From an uncultured Bacteroidales bacterium (GTDB lineage: Bacteria > Bacteroidota > Bacteroidia > Bacteroidales > Paludibacteraceae): a DNA stretch of 26,691 nt. The notes beneath the pieces were generated by a model that saw only the letters and a program-made list of their open reading frames with translations, did not search any database and had not been told where the DNA came from. Of the stretch, positions 9,526 to 16,731 are shown piece by piece. Each line of letters starts with the position of its first letter. The stretch's first letter is position 1. The DNA is taken from assembly GCA_900321775.1 (NCBI GenBank), contig ONXE01000005.1, positions 1-26,691 on the forward strand, given 5' to 3'. The position numbers were made by a program, and so were the translations under genes.

Positions 9526-9595
9526 TCTCGACTTTCGACTCTTGACTCTTGACTCTTGACTTTCGACTTTTGACTCTTGACTTTTGACTTTTGAC
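9526..9595 (+). repeat. 7-base tandem array, (T/C)(T/C)GAC-ending type, ten units
   Basis: Ten uninterrupted 7-mers drawn from TCTCGAC, TTTCGAC, TCTTGAC and TTTTGAC, ending 14 bases before the tdk ATG. The same unit in opposite orientation occurs inside priA at 11413-11447. Confidence 0.9.
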
Positions 9596-9609
9596 TTAAA
9601 AAAGAAGAT

Positions 9610-10221
9610 ATGTTTTCAGAACGTGACAGACAAAGTCCCATGCAGCGCAGCGGCGCAATAGAAGTGGTCTGCGGGAGCATGTTCTCCGGCAAGACGGAGG
9701 AACTCATTCGCCGTATGAAACGTGCGCAGTTTGCCAAACAACGCGTGGAGATCTTCAAGCCCGCGATAGACGTGCGTTACTCGGAAACCGAGGTAGTATC
9801 GCACAACCGCAATACTATCCCCTCGACGCCCGTTGATTCGTCGTCGAGCATCCTGTTGCTGGCGACGGATGTGGACGTGGTGGGCATCGACGAGGCGCAG
9901 TTCTTCGACATGGGTATAGTGGACGTGTGCCGCGAGTTGTCCAGGCGCGGCATTCGCGTGATAGTGGCCGGTTTGGATATGGATTTCAAGGGCACACCTT
10001 TCGGCCCGATGCCGTCGCTGATGGCTATTGCCGACGATGTGTTCAAAGCTCACGCCATATGCGTCCGCTGCGGCAATCTGGCCAATTTCTCGCACCGTCT
10101 GGTCCGCTCCAGCAAGCAGGTGCTGTTAGGTGAGACGGAGAACTATGAGCCGTTGTGCCGCGAGTGCTACAACAAAGCCATGGAAGAGCTTCATAACGAG
10201 CAGACTGACCACGCCGAGTGA
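9610..10221 (+). CDS. tdk: Thymidine kinase (TK1 type)
   Basis: A 203-residue cytoplasmic enzyme that phosphorylates thymidine to dTMP in the salvage pathway. It shows the P-loop CGSMFSGKTE near residue 22, the Walker B segment GIDEAQFFD with the catalytic glutamate, the GLDMDFKGTPFGPMP segment, and two CxxC pairs (CVRC and CREC) that bind structural zinc. Length and layout are normal for bacterial TK1. The ATG at 9610 fits homologues, which begin shortly before the P-loop. No TAnnTTTG promoter is visible in the repeat spacer upstream, so it may be read from the recJ promoter. Its TGA overlaps the GTG start of priA by four bases, suggesting translational coupling. Confidence 0.96.
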   Translation: MFSERDRQSPMQRSGAIEVVCGSMFSGKTEELIRRMKRAQFAKQRVEIFKPAIDVRYSETEVVSHNRNTIPSTPVDSSSSILLLATDVDVVGIDEAQFFDMGIVDVCRELSRRGIRVIVAGLDMDFKGTPFGPMPSLMAIADDVFKAHAICVRCGNLANFSHRLVRSSKQVLLGETENYEPLCRECYNKAMEELHNEQTDHAE

Positions 10222-12269
10222 CTCTGGTTGACGTCATATTACCATATGCCGTTGAAGGCAGTTTCACGTATTTTGTTCCTTCTTTGTGCGAGCAGACACC
10301 TGTCTGCGGACAGCGTGTGGTAGTGCCGTTGGGCCAGAAGAAACTGGTGACCGGCATCATCGAACATGTCCGCGAGGCTGCGGCAGACGAGGAGACTGAC
10401 CGTTATCGCGCTATCTCTTATTTCCCCGAGACTTTTCCGATGGTGACGTCCGAACAGCTGCGGTTGTGGCATCGGATGTCGGAGTACTACATGTGTACTT
10501 TGGGCGAGGTGATGCGCGCAGCATTGCCGGGTCAGTTGCGCATCGAAAAAGAGTCGCGGCCGCGGAAAAAAGCGCAGCCTGTTTTTGAGACCGCTCCGGC
10601 TCATCCGCTTAATGACGAGCAGAACAGGGCTATGGAGGAGATTCAGGCGGCCTGGCAGAGCAAGAGCACGGTGCTGCTTCACGGCGTGACATCGTCGGGC
10701 AAAACGGAGGTGTATATCCATTTGGCTCAAGAGCAGATCAGTGCGGGCAAACAGGTGTTGTATCTGGTGCCGGAGATAGCCTTGACCACGCAACTGACGG
10801 ACCGCTTGAGACGCGTGTTCGGTGAGCGGCTGGGGGTGTATCACTCGCGTTTCACTGACCGCGAACGTGCCGAGACGTACAAGAAAGTGCTGGCCGGAGA
10901 TCAGTACGACATCGTGATAGGCGTCAGGAGTTCGCTGTTTCTGCCGTTCCGCCGGCTGGGATTGGTGATTGTGGATGAGGAGCATGACAGTTCGTACAAA
11001 CAGCAAGACCCGGCTCCACGTTATCACGCCCGCACCACGGCGCAGATGCTGGCCGCGATCTTCGGCGCCAAAACGCTTCTCGGAACAGCGACACCGGCTG
11101 TCGAGAGTTACTATAACGCCCAACAGGGGCGATACGGGCTGGTGAAGATGATGCAGCGCTACAAAGGCTTGGCTTTGCCTGCTATTCACCTGTTGGACCT
11201 GCGCAAGGCATACAAGCAAAAGAAGATGGAAGGGCACCTGTCGCTTCCGCTTGTGGTGCATATGCGGGAACAGTTGGACGAAGGCAAACAGGTGTTGCTT
11301 TTTCAGAACAGGCGAGGCTACAACTCGTACATCGAATGTCCGGAATGCGGGTATGTGCCCAAGTGCGTCAACTGCGATGTATCGCTGACGGAACACAAGC
11401 CGGCCAGCGAGAGTCAAGGGTCGAGAGTCGAGAGTCAAGGGTCGAGGGGCGGAGGACGACTGGTGTGCCATTATTGCGGATATAGTATTCCTGCTCCGGC
11501 GGTTTGTCCGGAATGCGGCAAAGGTGTTCCCCGAGACCGCGGGTTTGGCACGGAAAAGATAGAAGAAGAGGCGCGTGCGCTGTTTCCCGAGGCTCGTGTG
11601 GCGCGTATGGACACGGATACGACGCACGGCAAGGATGCGCACGAGAAACTGATTCGGTGCTTTGCCGACCACGAGATAGATATCCTCGTCGGGACGCAGA
11701 TGATTACCAAGGGCCTGCATTTCAAGGATGTGAGTCTGGTGGCTATACTGAAAGCCGATGCTATGCTCAACCAGCCTGATTTTCGCTCGTATGAGCGTGC
11801 TTACCAAGTGTTGGAACAGGTGGCAGGACGCGCGGGCCGGGCAGGAACGGAGGGACACGTCATCCTCCAGACTTCGGACGTGGAGAACCCGCTTTTCACC
11901 TACCTCAAACATCACGACTACGAGGCAATGTACCGCGAGCAAATCGACCAGCGCAAGTCGTTCCGCTATCCGCCTTTCTTCCGGCTGATTACGCTGACGC
12001 TGCGTCACCGCGAACTGTCGCGGATAGAGACGGCCTCGCGCACGTTACACGAACGGTTGTGCAAGGTGTTCGGGCAGCGCTGCTCCGCCATCATCGTGCC
12101 GGCAATAGGGCGGGTGCAGAACCTGTACATCCGGCAGTTGACGCTCAAGATTGAGGCCACTGCCTCGTATGCCAAGGCCAAGGAGATGCTGGAGGCGGAG
12201 ATGCGTTACGTGAGGACGCTGGCCCCCTGCAAAGGTGTGCTGATTACGCCGGATGTGGACCCGATGTGA
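10218..12269 (+). CDS. priA: Primosomal replication-restart helicase PriA, with a heptamer-array insert
   Basis: A 683-residue 3'-to-5' superfamily-2 helicase that reloads the replisome at stalled forks. Visible parts are an N-terminal DNA-binding domain, Walker A HGVTSSGKTEVY near residue 155, DEEH near 251, a zinc region from about 373 to 437 (CPECGYVPKC, CVNC, CHYCGY, CPECG) and helicase motifs LVGTQMITKG and EQVAGRAGRAG. Start: GTG 10218 overlaps the tdk stop (GTGA) and gives the usual VDVILPYAVEGSFTY beginning. Inside the zinc region, residues about 395-412 replace a short linker with ESQGSRV-ESQGSRG. That peptide comes from five 7-base repeats (11413-11447), so the cysteines are spread apart but all kept. 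The TGA is in a GATGTGA unit like the array that follows. Confidence 0.95.
   Translation: MTLVDVILPYAVEGSFTYFVPSLCEQTPVCGQRVVVPLGQKKLVTGIIEHVREAAADEETDRYRAISYFPETFPMVTSEQLRLWHRMSEYYMCTLGEVMRAALPGQLRIEKESRPRKKAQPVFETAPAHPLNDEQNRAMEEIQAAWQSKSTVLLHGVTSSGKTEVYIHLAQEQISAGKQVLYLVPEIALTTQLTDRLRRVFGERLGVYHSRFTDRERAETYKKVLAGDQYDIVIGVRSSLFLPFRRLGLVIVDEEHDSSYKQQDPAPRYHARTTAQMLAAIFGAKTLLGTATPAVESYYNAQQGRYGLVKMMQRYKGLALPAIHLLDLRKAYKQKKMEGHLSLPLVVHMREQLDEGKQVLLFQNRRGYNSYIECPECGYVPKCVNCDVSLTEHKPASESQGSRVESQGSRGGGRLVCHYCGYSIPAPAVCPECGKGVPRDRGFGTEKIEEEARALFPEARVARMDTDTTHGKDAHEKLIRCFADHEIDILVGTQMITKGLHFKDVSLVAILKADAMLNQPDFRSYERAYQVLEQVAGRAGRAGTEGHVILQTSDVENPLFTYLKHHDYEAMYREQIDQRKSFRYPPFFRLITLTLRHRELSRIETASRTLHERLCKVFGQRCSAIIVPAIGRVQNLYIRQLTLKIEATASYAKAKEMLEAEMRYVRTLAPCKGVLITPDVDPM
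11413..11447 (-). repeat. Five-unit 7-base array inside priA coding sequence
   Basis: Plus-strand units are GTCAAGG, GTCGAGA, GTCGAGA, GTCAAGG and GTCGAGG. Their complements match the TCTTGAC/TCTCGAC units at 9526-9595. Three 7-mers equal seven codons, so the encoded peptide has a 7-residue period. Confidence 0.85.
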
Positions 12270-12274
12270 GGGGA

Positions 12275-12330
12275 GATGTGTGATGTAAGATGTATGATGT
12301 GTGATGTAAGATGTATGATGTATGATGTGA
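12275..12330 (+). repeat. 7-base tandem array, GATGTNN type, eight units
   Basis: Eight consecutive GATGTNN units (gt, aa, at, gt, aa, at, at, ga in the last two places) fill almost the whole gap between priA and the response regulator. A further GATGTGA at 12263-12269 contains the priA stop. Confidence 0.9.
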
Positions 12331-12334
12331 GACG

Positions 12335-13009
12335 ATGATACGAATATTGCTTGTCATAAGTGACCCGAATGTGGGAGTGGTCCTGAGCGAGTACTTGCGG
12401 CTTAGGGAGTTTGGCGTGGACTATTGTTCGACTGCGTCCGAGGCGTACAGTGCGGTAACCGGTACGCGGTACGATTTCTGCGTGCTCGGGCTGGACGACA
12501 AGGCCGCCTTGCTGCAACTAACGACAGACATACGCAGGGTGTCCGACATCCCGGTGTTCGTGGTGCAGAACATGTTTGACAAAGAGGAGCAGATGGCGCT
12601 ATACGAAGCAGGCGCAGACGACTGTATGGTGCAACCGCTTGTTCCGGACCTGCTTATAGCCAAGATGAATGCCATGTTGCGCCGGTGGAATCAGTACTTG
12701 GCACAATTGCCGACCTCGTTCTCTTATGCCGACATGAGTTTCGACAGCGTTGCCCAGGTTCTGCGCGTGGGCACGCACACATACAGCCTGACCACGAAAG
12801 AGAACGGGGTGTTGTTGCTGCTTTGCAGGAACGTCAATCAGCTGGTGGAGCGCAGCCGTATCTTGAAGGAAGTGTGGCTCTCGGACAACTATTTCAACGG
12901 CCGTTCGTTGTCGGTGTATATCAACAAACTCCGGCATCTGCTGGAACCCGAATCGGGGGTACGTATCGTGTCGATGCGGCTCAGGGGTTACAAGCTCTTA
13001 GTTCCCTAA
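12335..13009 (+). CDS. OmpR/PhoB-type response regulator with degenerate receiver (RprY-like)
   Basis: A 224-residue protein with a receiver domain (residues 1-120) and a winged-helix DNA-binding domain (about 124-224, ending VSMRLRGYKLLV). The receiver fold is recognisable (RILLV at 3-7, AGADD at 92-96), but the phosphorylation chemistry is gone. The acidic pair reads I8-S9, the phospho-acceptor position in YDFCVLG is Gly52, the switch Thr is Gln78, and the invariant Lys is Gln100 (MVQPL instead of LTKPF). Its overall pattern resembles the Bacteroidetes regulator RprY. No sensor kinase gene lies nearby, so it is likely an orphan that acts independently of phosphorylation. The ATG sits 4 bases after a heptamer array. 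Its 3' end overlaps the convergent cinA gene by 29 bases. DNA targets are unknown. Confidence 0.88.
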   Translation: MIRILLVISDPNVGVVLSEYLRLREFGVDYCSTASEAYSAVTGTRYDFCVLGLDDKAALLQLTTDIRRVSDIPVFVVQNMFDKEEQMALYEAGADDCMVQPLVPDLLIAKMNAMLRRWNQYLAQLPTSFSYADMSFDSVAQVLRVGTHTYSLTTKENGVLLLLCRNVNQLVERSRILKEVWLSDNYFNGRSLSVYINKLRHLLEPESGVRIVSMRLRGYKLLVP

Positions 13010-14231
13010 TCAACCATATCAATGCAGCGGTGGCAGCGCGGTCAGTAATCTGTTCGCGCAGTTTGCCCAATTGGAATCGCCGTGCCTGCGTGCCTTGAGG
13101 TGTGGCTATGGCTATCCAAACCGTACCCACAGGATGTTCGTCTGTTCCGCCCTCAGGTCCGGCTACTCCTGAGGTGGCGATAGCGTAGTCGGTGCGCATG
13201 AGCGTGCGTACGCCGTCAGCCATCTGCAGGACCACCTGTTCGGTGACCGCGTCGTCAAAAGGCTGTACGTGGAGGACGCTTGTCTTGACGTCGTTAGCGT
13301 AAGATACCACCGACCCGCGGTAGAATGCCGAGCTGCCGGCATGTCGGTTGAGGAGCATCGCCAGTTTGCCGCCGGTGCAACTCTCGGCCGTCGCGATAGT
13401 CTGGCCGCGCTGTTTGAGCAACTCGCCTACCAGCACCTCGACGGGTTGGTCTTCGGTGGCAAAGAGGTAGTCCTGAACCAGCGGCAGCAGTTTCTGTATC
13501 TCCGTGTCCACCTCTTCCGGCCTGACGCCATATCCGCTAAGGCGCAGACGTATGATGCCGTCTTTGGGCAGGTAGGCCAAATGCATGCCGGCGGGCAGAG
13601 CGTCTTCCCATTTTTCTATCTTGAGTGCCAGACTCGACTCCGGAATGCCATAGACTTGTATTGTGCGATGGACGATAGTGCCGGCGTCTTCAGTCAGCGA
13701 GCGCAGCAACTCGCCTACGCCATGGTTCATGCACCACATCATCTCGTAGGGCACGCCGGGCATGGAGATGATGTGAGAGGTGTGAGGGCTGAGGGAAGAA
13801 GGCTGACGGGACCAAGCCATGACTTGCGCCGAGCCTACGCGGTTCCAGATGAGGGTGGCGTTTTCGGGGAAGAGGCACTGGGTGTCTGTGAGGCGGTTGA
13901 GGACATCGGGTCTGGAGGAATAGAGTTGTTCCAGATGTTCGCGAATCTCGGGACGGTAGGTGAGGGTTGTGTCGAAGTACTCGCAGAGCGTATGCTTGGT
14001 GATGTCGTCTTTGGTCGGACCGAGTCCGCCGGTGAGCAGTACTACATCGGCGCGACACTCCGCCTCGGAAAGGGCCTGGCGTATCTGTGTCGCATCATCG
14101 TGAACGGACGTGATCTGCATCACCTCAAACCCCCATTCGTTGAGGCGTGTCGCTATCCACGCGCTGTTGGTATCGACTACTTGCCCGATGAGCAGTTCGT
14201 CGCCGATAGTAATAATCTCTACTTGTTTCAT
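12981..14231 (-). CDS. cinA: CinA-like protein: molybdopterin-binding-like domain plus nicotinamide-nucleotide amidase
   Basis: A 416-residue protein. The N-terminal MoCF/COG1058 domain begins EIITIGDELLIGQVVDTNS and contains LLTGGLGPTKDDITK; in relatives it hydrolyses ADP-ribose. The C-terminal PncC-type domain (from about residue 260) has AESCTGGKLA and ATSGVAGPEGGT and deamidates NMN to NaMN for NAD recycling. The ATG at 14231 gives the standard N-terminus. It follows the PgpH-type gene by four bases, so the two are co-transcribed. Just before the conserved MPGVPYEM motif the protein carries RQPSSLSPHTSH, encoded by six 7-base units (13770-13811) and a little longer than the usual linker. 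The 3' end overlaps the response-regulator gene tail to tail. Confidence 0.93.
   Translation of the reverse strand: MKQVEIITIGDELLIGQVVDTNSAWIATRLNEWGFEVMQITSVHDDATQIRQALSEAECRADVVLLTGGLGPTKDDITKHTLCEYFDTTLTYRPEIREHLEQLYSSRPDVLNRLTDTQCLFPENATLIWNRVGSAQVMAWSRQPSSLSPHTSHIISMPGVPYEMMWCMNHGVGELLRSLTEDAGTIVHRTIQVYGIPESSLALKIEKWEDALPAGMHLAYLPKDGIIRLRLSGYGVRPEEVDTEIQKLLPLVQDYLFATEDQPVEVLVGELLKQRGQTIATAESCTGGKLAMLLNRHAGSSAFYRGSVVSYANDVKTSVLHVQPFDDAVTEQVVLQMADGVRTLMRTDYAIATSGVAGPEGGTDEHPVGTVWIAIATPQGTQARRFQLGKLREQITDRAATAALIWLIRELRACNP
13770..13811 (-). repeat. Degenerate six-unit 7-base array inside cinA
   Basis: Plus-strand 7-mers GATGTGA, GAGGTGT, GAGGGCT, GAGGGAA, GAAGGCT and GACGGGA all begin with GA. 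The first is identical to a unit in the 12275-12330 array. The total of 42 bases equals 14 codons, so the frame is kept. Confidence 0.55.
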
Positions 14232-14235
14232 ATCG

Positions 14236-16278
14236 TTATTTTTTCAGGTCGGGATAAGCAATACGGTGGTGGTTCATGGAGATGAGTTTACGCACAAAAG
14301 CACCTTTGATGGTGTATAGGTCACGGAAGGTGAGGGGCGTGTCTTCCAACTGTCCGTCAGCCATTTGGGCATCAATCATCTTGTCCACCATCTGTGTGAC
14401 ATCTTCTTCGGTGAAACTCTCGAGCGAACGGCTGCGCGCCTCGACTGCATCGGCCATCATCAGGACGGCCGTTTCCTTGCTGTTGGGCTTGGGTCCGGGA
14501 TAGCGGAAGAGGCTCTCATCCACAGGTTCGCCCGGATGTTCGTTGCGGTAGGTGTTGTAGAAATAGGTAGTGCGCGAAGTACCGTGGTGTCGGCGAATGA
14601 ACTCGCGCACAATCTCCGGCAGGTGCAGTTTTTCGGACATGTCGATACCTGCCGTCACGTGCGACATCACCGTCTTGGCAGCAGTGATGGTGTCCATTCC
14701 GGCCAGAGGATTGACGCCGTCCTGCTGGTTTTCGGTGAAGTTGTGCGGCGAGGCCAGTTTGCCGATGTCGTGGTACAATGCCCCGGTACGGACAAGCAGC
14801 GTATTGGCGCCGATGCTTTTGGCGGCTTCCATCGCGAGGTTACTTACCTGCAGCGAGTGTTGGAACGTGCCCGGAGCCTTCTCGGCAAACTCGAGCATAA
14901 GTTCGGAGTTGATGTTCGTCAGTTCGACAAGAGTGATGCTGCTGAGCAAGTGGAACGATTTCTCAAAGAGGTAGATCAGTCCGTAAGCAAAAACGATGAG
15001 CAGTGCATTGGCGACGAAATAGATGTACATCTCCCAACGCAGAACGGCAAAATTGGCGCTCACGGCCAGTGTGAATGCGGTGTAGCCCAAAGAGTATGTG
15101 AACAGAATCCATGCGGCGGTCTGCACCAGTTGTGAGCGTTGCGCCATGTCGCGGAGCGACCCCACGGCCACCATACCTGCGGCGATTTGCAGAATCAGGA
15201 ACTCAAACGGAGCAGGCGCCAGGAGCGAACATATCATGATGGTAATCAGATGCACGTAAAGGGCTGTTCGCGAGTCGTAGAAAACGCGGATAATCACCGG
15301 CACCCACGCAAAAGGAACCAGATAGATGCTGAGCGAAGTGTAGTTGACGACCGCGCAGGCGATGGCGATGATGATACAAACCAGGATGGAGAAGAACAGC
15401 ATGGTGTTGATGTCCTCAAACAGGCGCGGGCGGAACACGAACAGGTAAAGAACCAGAAGTACAACAAAAGAGAAGATCAGCGTGGCGGTACCGATATGCC
15501 CCAGCAACTCGGAACCGTTGTCCTCACCCCGCTGCTCGAGCGCCATTTGGTAGGAGTGCAGTTTGCGTACCTGCTCTGCCGAGACGACGTCGCCTCTGCT
15601 GACGATACGTTCGCCTTCCATGACTATTCCCTGCGTGGGAGCCACTTCGGACAGAAGGGCCTCGCGCATGTTGTTGCTGGTTTGCTTGTCGAGCGTAAGG
15701 TTAGGCAGGAGGAAAGAGTTGAGTTCCAGCATCTTCACGTCTTGTTGCGAGGCGATGGGCGCGCTGGCAAAGAGGATATCGTAGGCCGACTTGGGGGTAT
15801 AGCAGTAGTCGAGCGGATAGGCGCTGGCTACGCGGGCCTGGACGATGGTGATGCGCGTGAAGCCTTCCTGCTGCAGTTCCTCCATGTCTGCCAGCGAGAG
15901 GATTCCTTGCTTGTAGATGGAAGACACTTGTTGGTGGAGGTACTCCTTGGTTTCCTCGGAAAGGTGGCGCTCTGCGGCGGCCTCGAGGATGCTCTGCAAC
16001 TGTTTTTCACCGACCTTGTTGTCCACAATGTAGTAGGGCGCAAACTGCTTGAGGACCTCTTGCTGCTCGTTTCGGAGTTGTTCGCCTGTCTTGTAGATAG
16101 GGAAATTGAAAGGCGCGATGATGTCTTCATATTCCCATACCTGTCCCTCGGTGAAACGGTAGGAGAAACTGGAGGTGGAGCGCGGGAAAATCGTGATAAT
16201 CAGAATCACCAGCAACGCCAAGACACTGATCTTGAGTGTCATGGCCAGGAAGTTATTTCGAGTGTTTGTGTTCTGCAT
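14236..16278 (-). CDS. pgpH: 7TM-HD phosphohydrolase, PgpH type (probable cyclic-di-AMP phosphodiesterase)
   Basis: A 680-residue membrane protein with the three-part PgpH layout. An N-terminal membrane segment (about residues 13-32) is followed by a large extracytoplasmic 7TMR-HDED-type domain (about 35-255). Seven or so membrane segments come next (about 262-455), then a cytoplasmic HD domain (about 470-640). HD residues are visible in FQHSLQVSNLA, TGALYHDIGKL, VMSHV and RRHHGTS. Proteins of this layout hydrolyse the second messenger c-di-AMP in Listeria and relatives; that activity is inferred here. No diadenylate cyclase gene is in the window. It lies 12 bases after tadA and 4 bases before cinA, so it is part of the long leftward gene run. 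The ATG at 16278 is supported by the immediately following membrane anchor. Confidence 0.92.
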   Translation of the reverse strand: MQNTNTRNNFLAMTLKISVLALLVILIITIFPRSTSSFSYRFTEGQVWEYEDIIAPFNFPIYKTGEQLRNEQQEVLKQFAPYYIVDNKVGEKQLQSILEAAAERHLSEETKEYLHQQVSSIYKQGILSLADMEELQQEGFTRITIVQARVASAYPLDYCYTPKSAYDILFASAPIASQQDVKMLELNSFLLPNLTLDKQTSNNMREALLSEVAPTQGIVMEGERIVSRGDVVSAEQVRKLHSYQMALEQRGEDNGSELLGHIGTATLIFSFVVLLVLYLFVFRPRLFEDINTMLFFSILVCIIIAIACAVVNYTSLSIYLVPFAWVPVIIRVFYDSRTALYVHLITIMICSLLAPAPFEFLILQIAAGMVAVGSLRDMAQRSQLVQTAAWILFTYSLGYTAFTLAVSANFAVLRWEMYIYFVANALLIVFAYGLIYLFEKSFHLLSSITLVELTNINSELMLEFAEKAPGTFQHSLQVSNLAMEAAKSIGANTLLVRTGALYHDIGKLASPHNFTENQQDGVNPLAGMDTITAAKTVMSHVTAGIDMSEKLHLPEIVREFIRRHHGTSRTTYFYNTYRNEHPGEPVDESLFRYPGPKPNSKETAVLMMADAVEARSRSLESFTEEDVTQMVDKMIDAQMADGQLEDTPLTFRDLYTIKGAFVRKLISMNHHRIAYPDLKK

Positions 16279-16290
16279 AGGCGTGATGAG

Positions 16291-16731
16291 TTATCTTTTG
16301 TTGTGAAAGAACTGTTGTATTAGTTCGCGGCATTCGTTTTCGAGTACGCCGGCGGTGACGGTACACTTGGGGTGCAGGGCGTTAGGTGCGAAGGAGCGGA
16401 ACCCGCGTTTGTCGTCGGGTGCCCCATAGACGACGCGGCTTATCTGCGCCCAGCCAATAGCGCCCGCACACATCACGCAGGGTTCGACGGTCACGTAGAG
16501 GGTGCAACCCTGCAGGTACTTGCCCCCGAGCATACCCGCCGCAGCGGTGATGGCCTGCATCTCGGCGTGGGCGGTCACGTCTTGAAGGGTCTCGGTGAGG
16601 TTATGCCCGCGGCCAAGGATTCGTCCTTCGGATACGACGACGCAGCCGATGGGAATCTCGTCGCAACGCAGGGCTTCTTCGGCTTCCTGCAGCGCCAGGC
16701 GCATATATTTCTCGTCATCTGTTGATTGCAT
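16291..16731 (-). CDS. tadA: tRNA-specific adenosine deaminase TadA
   Basis: A 146-residue zinc deaminase that converts A34 to inosine in tRNA-Arg(ACG). Zinc and catalytic motifs are THAEMQAI (His and the proton-shuttling Glu) and EPCVMCAGAI (two Cys ligands). The segment RVVYGAPDDKRG and length match TadA rather than cytosine or guanine deaminases, although those remain a minor alternative. An in-frame ATG 12 codons upstream (16767) exists. The start at 16731 (MQSTDDEKYMRLA) is preferred because it matches homologues and overlaps the GGGP synthase stop by only 17 bases. Such overlap suggests coupled translation. Confidence 0.92.
   Translation of the reverse strand: MQSTDDEKYMRLALQEAEEALRCDEIPIGCVVVSEGRILGRGHNLTETLQDVTAHAEMQAITAAAGMLGGKYLQGCTLYVTVEPCVMCAGAIGWAQISRVVYGAPDDKRGFRSFAPNALHPKCTVTAGVLENECRELIQQFFHNKR

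Noticed and set aside
9408..9595. CRISPR array
   Set aside because: The repeats are 7 bases long and directly adjacent, with no unique spacers and no cas genes.
10239..12008. A 589-codon open frame on the minus strand opposite priA
   Set aside because: It is a shadow of the GC-rich priA frame; composition is His/Arg/Gln-rich with no recognisable motif, while priA on the other strand has all helicase motifs.
15139..16323. A 394-codon plus-strand open frame opposite the PgpH-type gene
   Set aside because: No family features; it is antisense to a well-supported membrane phosphodiesterase and runs past its start into tadA.
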